Of a stretch of 5,418 nt of DNA, positions 1-4,625 are shown one piece after another (positions within the stretch are counted from its first letter, which is position 1; each line of letters starts with the position of its first letter). The DNA comes from an uncultured Veillonella sp. Its GTDB lineage: Bacteria > Bacillota > Negativicutes > Veillonellales > Veillonellaceae. Under the pieces are notes generated by a model. The model saw only the letters and a program-made list of their open reading frames with translations, searched no databases and was not told the DNA's origin. The position numbers were made by a program, and so were the translations under genes. The stretch lies in assembly GCF_905209685.1 (NCBI RefSeq), contig NZ_CAJLUB010000120.1, positions 1 through 5,418 of the forward strand, given 5' to 3'.

Positions 1-655
1 CAGCAACGATTTGTTTTGCATCAAGGCCCATTTTTTCAGCAAAATATGTTTTTTGCGTAGGTGCTTGCATAGCAATTGGACTTTTAGCAGTGGACAAGTT
101 TGGCAAGAATTCTGGATAGAATGTTTCTGCAAACTTAACCCATGCTGGGCAACAAGATGTAAATTGAGGCAATACCGCATCACTGTTGATAACGCGTTCT
201 AACAACTCAGATGCTTCTTCCATGATAGTCATATCAGCGCCAAAGTTTGTATCGAGGATATAGTCACCACCCAATTTACGAAGGGCTGCAACCATTTTAC
301 CTTCTACAAAAGTACCAGCCTCAAGGCCAAATTCTTCACCTAAACCAACACGAACAGCTGGTGCCGTTTGGAAGATAACGATTTTATTAGGGTCAGCAAT
401 CGCTGCTTTAACTTCATCAATTTCGCTGCGTTCATTGATGGAATCGAATGGACAGATAGATGCACATTGACCGCAATGAATACAAATAGGATGGTCCCCA
501 TTAGTTGTTAAATCATAATAATCAAATACGCCCATGTCTACAGCACAAGCTTTACGACATAAGGAGCAGTTTTTACATTTGGATAAATCTTGAACTAAAG
601 CAATATTGCCGTCTTCAATCGGTACGCGACGGTCTAAAAATTGGTACTTACTCAT
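1..655 (-). CDS. hydA: [FeFe] hydrogenase, N-terminal part (truncated by window edge)
   Basis: An iron-only hydrogenase, catalysing reversible proton reduction to H2, normally with ferredoxin as electron partner in the cytoplasm. I translated 218 codons without a stop from the ATG at 655-653. An AGGAGG (661-666) sits 5 nt upstream and decides the start. Two [4Fe-4S] motifs are visible: Cys27-x2-Cys30-x2-Cys33-x3-Cys37 and Cys58-x2-Cys61-x2-Cys64-x3-Cys68-Pro. The catalytic domain then begins, with QTAPAVRVGLGEEFG at about 96-110 and the H-cluster motif TSCCPAW at 166-172. The adjacent Cys168/Cys169 correspond to the proton-relay and cluster-ligand cysteines of the family. The later MPC and C-terminal H-cluster motifs lie beyond the left edge. 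There is no [2Fe-2S] plant-type N-terminal domain, so this is a short form with two accessory clusters. Ala rather than Gly in TSCCPxW hints at the group B clade. The hydrogenase assignment is very firm; the subgroup is inferred. Confidence 0.95.
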   Translation of the reverse strand, partial: MSKYQFLDRRVPIEDGNIALVQDLSKCKNCSLCRKACAVDMGVFDYYDLTTNGDHPICIHCGQCASICPFDSINERSEIDEVKAAIADPNKIVIFQTAPAVRVGLGEEFGLEAGTFVEGKMVAALRKLGGDYILDTNFGADMTIMEEASELLERVINSDAVLPQFTSCCPAWVKFAETFYPEFLPNLSTAKSPIAMQAPTQKTYFAEKMGLDAKQIVA

Positions 656-699
656 GAGTTCCTCCTACTTAGGTAACGTTGTTATCGTTAATCGATGAA

Positions 700-728
700 A
701 TTATACTATAAATTGTGACTTTTATCAA
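700..728 (-). promoter_or_regulatory. Sigma-A type promoter of the hydrogenase gene
   Basis: On the minus strand a TTGATA -35 box (723-728) is followed by a 17-nt spacer and a perfect TATAAT -10 box (700-705). Transcription would start near 692-693, giving a leader of about 38 nt before the ATG at 655. The gene therefore has its own promoter and does not depend on read-through from the co-directional uup. The leader contains a short inverted repeat, TAACG/CGTTA (674-678 and 686-690), too weak to call functional. Confidence 0.8.
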
Positions 729-730
729 TA
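713..730. promoter_or_regulatory. Possible Rex-like (redox repressor) operator over the hydrogenase promoter
   Basis: The plus strand reads TTGTGA-N6-TCAATA. The Rex consensus of Firmicutes is TTGTGA-N6-TCACAA. The left half-site is perfect and the right matches at 4 of 6 positions. The element covers the whole -35 box (723-728) and part of the spacer, where a repressor would block polymerase. Rex releases DNA when NADH is high, and it controls hydrogenase and fermentation genes in several anaerobes. The match is imperfect and could be chance in AT-rich DNA. A CRP/FNR-type site has a similar TGTGA-N6 layout and is the alternative reading. Confidence 0.3.
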
Positions 731-740
731 AATTTACATG

Positions 741-790
741 TAATTCCTTTGCATAACAGATATTAAAAAATCGCATGCTATAAGGAATTA
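741..790 (-). repeat. Inverted repeat across the uup stop codon, possible RNA 3' hairpin
   Basis: TAATTCCTT (741-749) is the exact reverse complement of AAGGAATTA (782-790). An inner GCAT (751-754) can pair with ATGC (775-778) across a small asymmetric bulge, leaving a 20-nt AT-rich loop. In the uup transcript the hairpin begins at the UAA stop codon itself. It is not followed by a clear U-tract, so it is not a textbook intrinsic terminator. It could mark or protect the uup mRNA 3' end, or be chance. Confidence 0.35.
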
Positions 791-2794
791 TAGGCGTTCT
801 TCCAATTCCATCCACCGTTCTGTGAGCGCATCTATTTGGGATTGAGTCTCTTCTCGCTCAGCCATCAAGGATTGCATCTTCTCATAATCGGTAGCAACTT
901 GACTAATCATGACATCGAGGCCCTTTACTAAATGCTCTAATTTAGGCAATTCCTCCATGATACTAGCATACTCCGCTTCTTCCGCTTTATTTAGCCCCTT
1001 CTTTGGTGCTTCTTTGAAAGTATCTCCCCCAGAAGTTGTAATGCTACTATCACTACCATCTGCTGAGTTGCCTAACGATGAATCATCACTGGCAGTACTA
1101 GGTGCAACCCCTTCAGCTTTTTCTTCTTTAGAAGTAACAGATATACCTGTATTAGCCATATAGAATGGGCGCTTTCCAACGCTACTTTCATCTAAAGAAT
1201 CCTTGTAATCAGAATAGGAGCCATGAACAATCTCAATATGACCATCACCACTGAACACAAAAAGTTTGTCCACAACGCGGTCTAAGAAATAACGATCGTG
1301 GCATACGGTGATAATGACACCACTAAAGGAATCGAGGAAGTCCTCTAGTACCTCTAATGTAGGAATATCAAGATCATTGGTCGGTTCGTCTAGTAACAAC
1401 ACATTAGGAGCGCTCATAAGCAATTTCAATAGATACAACCGACGTCGTTCGCCACCAGAAAGTTTGCGAATAGGCACACCATGTAACTCAGGTGTAAATA
1501 GGAATCGTTCAAGAATCTGACCAGCACTCAATGTAGAGCCATCACCAAGCACCATATAGGAATGGTCTTCCCGAATATAATCGAGAACACGCATATCTTC
1601 ATCAAACTCAGGCAGTTCTTGTTTGAAATGTGCAATGCGAACTGTCTCGCCTTTACCAATCGTACCGCTTGTAGGTTCATAGGTTCCATCAAGAATGTTC
1701 ATAAAGGTGGACTTGCCAACCCCATTAGGACCGACGATACCGATACGATCATGACGTACTACGTGGTAGGTAAAATCCTTAATCATAGGACGCTCGCCAA
1801 AGTAGAATGCTAAATGTTCAATATCAAAGATGGTTTTCCCTAAACGCGTTTTTAAAGCAATAGGATCCATTTGATCCGGGCGTCTAGTTTTCTCCATATT
1901 CTTAAGTTTTTCATAGCGGTCTAAACGAGCCTTTTGTTTTGTCGTTCTCGCCAACGCACCACGGCGCACCCATTCGATTTCTCGTTTTAAGAACTGACGA
2001 CGCTTCTCTTCTGTAGCCGCCTCACGAGCCTCTCGATCAGCCTTTAAGGCAATAAACTCTTCGTAGTTGCCATCGTATTGGTACATACGTCGATTCGATA
2101 ATTCTAAAATCCCATTACATACGGAATCGAGGAAATATCTATCATGGGTACTAATTAATAGTCCTCCTTGGCGAGCACTTAAATAAGACTCTAGCCAATC
2201 GATACTATCTTCATCTAAATGGTTTGTCGGTTCGTCTAGCAATAATAGATCACAAGGATATAATAATGCCTGCCCTAATGCAAGGCGACGCTTTTGACCA
2301 CCAGATAACATAGCCACCTTTTGATCCACATCAGGAAAACCTAATTTAGATAAAATAATACGAGCCTCTTGCTCCACTTGCCAACCATCTTGTTGGTCCA
2401 TCTGCTCCAAGGAATTCATATAGTTCCGTGATACTTTAGCATCCTCGCCACCAGCCTCTTGCACTTCGCGATATTCACGACTAATGCGCTCAAAGGATTG
2501 TACCATTCGTAAACGAGGATGATCACCATCAAGAACAGCTTCTAGTAATGTTGAATCCGGATCAAACTCAGGTGTTTGTGCTAGATAATGTATACTAGCC
2601 TTACCATTTCGCTCAATGGTCCCCTTATCTGGCTCCATTTGTCCTGCCAAAATTTTTAAGAAGGTAGACTTACCTGTCCCATTAATGCCCACAAGACCTA
2701 GCCGTTTTTCGGTGGTGAAAGTAATATTTACCTCCTTAAACAGCAGTCGTGTGCCATATGATTTTTCTATGTTTTGTAAACTAATAACGTTCAT
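788..2794 (-). CDS. uup: ABC-F family ATPase, Uup type
   Basis: A 668-residue soluble protein with two ABC ATPase domains and no membrane segments, so an ABC-F ribosome-associated ATPase rather than a transporter. The first domain has Walker A GINGTGKST (36-44), signature LSGGQ (163-167), Walker B LLLLDEPTNHLD (183-194) and switch His217. The second has GPNGVGKST (355-363), LSGGE (445-449), LLLDEPTNDLD (466-476) and His499. All catalytic residues are intact in both. The Arg/Lys-rich helical linker (about 250-310) is the segment that ABC-F proteins insert near the ribosomal P-site tRNA. A Ser/Thr/Asp/Gly-rich low-complexity stretch (about 545-600) leads to a charged helical tail (about 602-668), probably coiled coil, as in the Uup C-terminal domain. 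E. coli Uup is about 635 residues. Family roles are ribosome-associated ATPase activity and suppression of precise transposon excision. The start is supported by AGGAG (2801-2805) 6 nt upstream. Another ABC-F subfamily, such as YdiF-like or antibiotic-resistance type, is possible but less likely given the tail. Confidence 0.9.
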   Translation of the reverse strand: MNVISLQNIEKSYGTRLLFKEVNITFTTEKRLGLVGINGTGKSTFLKILAGQMEPDKGTIERNGKASIHYLAQTPEFDPDSTLLEAVLDGDHPRLRMVQSFERISREYREVQEAGGEDAKVSRNYMNSLEQMDQQDGWQVEQEARIILSKLGFPDVDQKVAMLSGGQKRRLALGQALLYPCDLLLLDEPTNHLDEDSIDWLESYLSARQGGLLISTHDRYFLDSVCNGILELSNRRMYQYDGNYEEFIALKADREAREAATEEKRRQFLKREIEWVRRGALARTTKQKARLDRYEKLKNMEKTRRPDQMDPIALKTRLGKTIFDIEHLAFYFGERPMIKDFTYHVVRHDRIGIVGPNGVGKSTFMNILDGTYEPTSGTIGKGETVRIAHFKQELPEFDEDMRVLDYIREDHSYMVLGDGSTLSAGQILERFLFTPELHGVPIRKLSGGERRRLYLLKLLMSAPNVLLLDEPTNDLDIPTLEVLEDFLDSFSGVIITVCHDRYFLDRVVDKLFVFSGDGHIEIVHGSYSDYKDSLDESSVGKRPFYMANTGISVTSKEEKAEGVAPSTASDDSSLGNSADGSDSSITTSGGDTFKEAPKKGLNKAEEAEYASIMEELPKLEHLVKGLDVMISQVATDYEKMQSLMAEREETQSQIDALTERWMELEERL

Positions 2795-2825
2795 CGTATG
2801 CTCCTATTATGTCATTCTGATATTT

Positions 2826-2854
2826 ATTATACTACACATTACCATTGACAGTAA
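2826..2854 (-). promoter_or_regulatory. Promoter of uup
   Basis: On the minus strand a perfect TATAAT (2826-2831) lies 17 nt from a poor -35 hexamer, TTACTG (2849-2854). Transcription would start near 2819, giving a leader of about 25 nt to the ATG at 2794. The -10 box is convincing and the -35 is weak. The -35 overlaps the consensus TTGACA of the divergent promoter by two bases. Confidence 0.6.
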
Positions 2855-2873
2855 CAGGCCCCCTCAGTAGAAT
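2845..2873 (+). promoter_or_regulatory. Strong promoter of the small acidic protein gene
   Basis: A perfect TTGACA (2845-2850) is followed by a 17-nt spacer and TAGAAT (2868-2873), one mismatch from the consensus -10. Transcription would start near 2880, leaving a leader of about 27 nt that ends in the GAGGAGGT ribosome binding site. This is the closest to consensus -35 in the window, which suggests a well-expressed gene. Confidence 0.75.
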
Positions 2874-2906
2874 AAACGTAACGTATATATTCATGAGGAG
2901 GTCCAC

Positions 2907-3227
2907 ATGGCAGCAGATATCGTTTTAGACTTTTATGAAACTATCAACTTTGAACTTATCGATATCGATGGGTATGACACATTATTTACAGAGCTCTTGG
3001 AAGATGGCACCTATGCAACTGTGTCCGATGATGACGGTCATTTGCCAGAGGATTTAGAAACACCAATCGTATTCAATGTATACGACGACAATGACTCCTT
3101 CCAATGGAGTGTGACCCTCGATGACTCTTACCAACTAAAAGACTTGTTAGATAGTGCTGAAAGCACAGATGCATTCTTGGAAACACTTCAAAAAATTCGA
3201 CAAGAACATATTGAACAATACCAATAA
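2907..3227 (+). CDS. Small, highly acidic cytoplasmic protein of unknown function
   Basis: A 106-residue protein that I do not recognise. I count 18 Asp and 10 Glu against only 3 Lys/Arg, so the net charge is about -25. It has no Cys, no signal peptide and no membrane segment. The first 75 residues alternate hydrophobic and acidic or polar residues in a beta-like pattern (for example FELIDIDGYD at 15-24 and PIVFNVYDD at 53-61). The last 30 residues look helical and end in QEHIEQYQ. The size and acidity are loosely like DUF1292/YrzB-type proteins, but I see no diagnostic motif and make no assignment. The gene is real by several signs: a consensus promoter, GAGGAGGT (2895-2902) ending 4 nt before the ATG, and an intrinsic terminator 3 nt after the stop. 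It is a single-gene unit, divergent from uup and convergent with the glycosyltransferase gene. Confidence 0.85.
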   Translation: MAADIVLDFYETINFELIDIDGYDTLFTELLEDGTYATVSDDDGHLPEDLETPIVFNVYDDNDSFQWSVTLDDSYQLKDLLDSAESTDAFLETLQKIRQEHIEQYQ

Positions 3228-3230
3228 AAC

Positions 3231-3270
3231 AAAAGCGATGACCTTAGACAGGTCATCGCTTTTATAATTT
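3231..3270. terminator. Intrinsic terminator, probably bidirectional, between convergent genes
   Basis: A perfect 13-bp stem pairs AAAAGCGATGACC (3231-3243) with GGTCATCGCTTTT (3251-3263) around a 7-nt loop. On the plus strand the 3' arm ends in TTTT and continues ATAATTTT, terminating the acidic protein gene whose stop is at 3225-3227. On the minus strand the stem is followed by GTTTTATT, also U-rich, so it can end the convergent glycosyltransferase transcript. That transcript would have a 3' UTR of about 125 nt. Confidence 0.9.
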
Positions 3271-3273
3271 TAT

Positions 3274-3309
3274 GATAGAGCATATAACGTTGATATAGCA
3301 TATAACGTT
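3274..3309. repeat. 18-bp tandem duplication in the convergent intergenic gap
   Basis: Two adjacent 18-bp units, GATAGAGCATATAACGTT (3274-3291) and GATATAGCATATAACGTT (3292-3309), differ at one base. The next 18 bases (3310-3327) match the second unit at about half their positions, including the final CGTT, so a decayed third copy is possible but unproven. The repeat lies between two convergent genes, where no promoter control is expected. Slippage duplication is the simplest explanation. Confidence 0.8.
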
Positions 3310-3341
3310 TATTGAACCAACATCGTTAATGAAACATATCG

Positions 3342-3353
3342 AGCTATATAGCT
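3342..3353. repeat. 12-bp perfect palindrome in intergenic DNA
   Basis: AGCTATATAGCT is perfectly self-complementary and is followed by TTTT on the plus strand. With no room for a loop it makes a poor RNA hairpin (4-bp stem at best). It lies 36 nt beyond the stop of the glycosyltransferase, inside its predicted 3' UTR. No function can be assigned. Confidence 0.4.
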
Positions 3354-3388
3354 TTTACAATCACTATAATTCTATAAATACTAAACTA

Positions 3389-4543
3389 TTAACTAATAGA
3401 TTGCTCTACTTTCACTAATTCTACCGGCGTCTCAGCATCTAATATGGCTATAAGACTATTTACGATATTAGCCGCACCATCCACATGCCATTCACGAGCG
3501 CGCTCAGACATTTGTTGAAGTCTCGGAGAGTTAATAAGAAGTGCGGTCACAACGTCTTCCAAGTTATGAATATCACGAGCCCAACGAGCACAACCTCGTT
3601 GTTCTAACAGCTCTGCATTGGCCTCTTCTTGCCCTGGGATAGCGTTAAAGAATACCATAGGCAAACCAATAGTAACCGCTTCCATACATGTTAACGCACC
3701 AGGCTTTGTTACCAGCAAAGAAGACGACTTCATAAGTTCCGAAATATTCGTAGTATATCCGTATACAATGGTCTTAGTTCGCATAGATTCACTAAGGGTA
3801 ACTAAGGATTCATAAAGAGATGTATTTTGACCGGCTACGACAGTAATTTCATCAATACCGTTTACTTCATCTAAATGTTTTAATGCCGTTTCTAGAGAAC
3901 CTAAACCTAGGCCACCGCCCATAACGAGCACTTTTACCGGTTTCTCTAAGCTATATTCTTCAATAGCATCACGGAAGAAGGAGCGTCGTACAGGAATACC
4001 TGATACATGGATGCGTGATTTATCAATACCAGCTGCTACCATTTCATCTACCATCGATTCAGTAGCTACATAGTATGTATCAATTTGAGGGTATAGCCAA
4101 AATTGATGACTACTAAAGTCCGTCATGATAGCCACTAATGGTACATCGATATGTCCTTGGCGTTTTAAGATAGACGCTGCACCACATGGGAATGGATGCG
4201 TAAATACCATTACATCTGGCTCTTCTTGTTGTACCAATTTGAGCATGCGGCTTTTCAATAGGTATGATAATGCAGTTTGCATAATCGTACCTCGTTTTTC
4301 CCCTTTTGATACGCGATAAATCATATCATATAGCATCGGGAATACGTCAATCATCTTGATGTATGTGCCCTTGATCAAATGCTCTACAGACATGGTTTCT
4401 GTATCAAGAAAGTCCACATGAGTTATCGACGCTTGTGGTTCTTTCTCTTTCCAATATTCTTCTATGGCTCTGGCGGCCTGCATATGTCCTGTCCCAATAG
4501 AAGCGGACACGATGAGAACCTTCCGTGATCTTTCGTTATTCAT
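3389..4543 (-). CDS. UgtP/MGDG-synthase-family lipid glycosyltransferase (GT28 type)
   Basis: A 384-residue glycosyltransferase of the monogalactosyldiacylglycerol synthase / processive diacylglycerol glucosyltransferase family. These move a sugar from a UDP-sugar to a membrane lipid at the cytoplasmic face. The N-terminal acceptor domain (about 10-185) carries GTGH (17-20), THPFP (115-119), TDFSSH (141-146) and GIPV (182-185). The C-terminal GT-B nucleotide-sugar domain (about 203-355) carries a glycine-rich GGGLGLG (209-215), TKPGALTCMEA (279-289) and PGQEEAN (303-309), the usual UDP-sugar site. There is no signal peptide or membrane helix, as expected for a peripheral enzyme. The length is normal for UgtP-like proteins (about 380). 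The ATG is supported by AAAGGG (4550-4555) 6 nt upstream. The family is clear; donor (UDP-Glc, UDP-Gal or UDP-GlcNAc), acceptor and number of sugars added cannot be read from the sequence. The gene has its own promoter and is not cotranscribed with yvcK. Confidence 0.88.
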   Translation of the reverse strand: MNNERSRKVLIVSASIGTGHMQAARAIEEYWKEKEPQASITHVDFLDTETMSVEHLIKGTYIKMIDVFPMLYDMIYRVSKGEKRGTIMQTALSYLLKSRMLKLVQQEEPDVMVFTHPFPCGAASILKRQGHIDVPLVAIMTDFSSHQFWLYPQIDTYYVATESMVDEMVAAGIDKSRIHVSGIPVRRSFFRDAIEEYSLEKPVKVLVMGGGLGLGSLETALKHLDEVNGIDEITVVAGQNTSLYESLVTLSESMRTKTIVYGYTTNISELMKSSSLLVTKPGALTCMEAVTIGLPMVFFNAIPGQEEANAELLEQRGCARWARDIHNLEDVVTALLINSPRLQQMSERAREWHVDGAANIVNSLIAILDAETPVELVKVEQSIS

Positions 4544-4563
4544 AGTACACCCTTTCTCTGTGC

Positions 4564-4572
4564 ATTATACCA
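4564..4572 (-). promoter_or_regulatory. Extended -10 promoter of the glycosyltransferase gene
   Basis: The minus strand carries TGGTATAAT, a perfect -10 box (4564-4569) with the TGN extension (4570-4572). The hexamer at the expected -35 position (4587-4592) reads CTCTTT and is not a useful match. It lies inside the U-tract and stem of the upstream terminator. An extended -10 can compensate for a missing -35. Initiation near 4557 would leave a leader of only about 14 nt, just enough for the ribosome binding site. Confidence 0.65.
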
Positions 4573-4582
4573 TAAATAGACG

Positions 4583-4610
4583 AAAAAAAGAGACCTCGAA
4601 AGGTCTCTTT
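4583..4610 (-). terminator. Intrinsic terminator of yvcK
   Basis: A perfect 10-bp stem pairs AAAGAGACCT (4587-4596) with AGGTCTCTTT (4601-4610). In the minus-strand transcript the loop is UUCG and the stem runs into a tract of U residues (4583-4589). It begins 15 nt after the yvcK stop codon (4626-4628). It closes the yvcK transcript before the glycosyltransferase gene. Confidence 0.92.
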
Positions 4611-4625
4611 CCAATCCATTAGGGA

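Noticed and set aside
11..202. Plus-strand open frame of 63 codons at the left edge
   Set aside because: It is antisense to the hydrogenase, which has clear iron-sulfur and H-cluster motifs on the minus strand.
656..699. Riboswitch or attenuator in the hydrogenase leader
   Set aside because: The predicted leader is only about 38 nt with a weak 5-bp inverted repeat, too short for a known riboswitch or a terminator/antiterminator pair.
909..1163. Plus-strand open frame of 84 codons, and similar frames at 1308-1520, 1562-1813 and 2616-2870
   Set aside because: All lie antisense to uup (the last extends into its promoter region), whose reading frame has intact motifs throughout. None has a ribosome binding site or a recognisable protein, so they are shadows.
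3263..3268. TATAAT on the plus strand after the acidic protein gene, and another at 3365-3370
   Set aside because: Both lie in AT-rich intergenic DNA with no plus-strand gene downstream and no good -35 match.
3264..3388. Possible small RNA or small gene in the convergent gap
   Set aside because: I see the tandem repeat and a palindrome, but no ribosome binding site with an open frame, no complete promoter and no second terminator.
3618..4319. Plus-strand frames at 3618-3815 and 4125-4319
   Set aside because: They are antisense to conserved motifs of the glycosyltransferase and lack translation signals.
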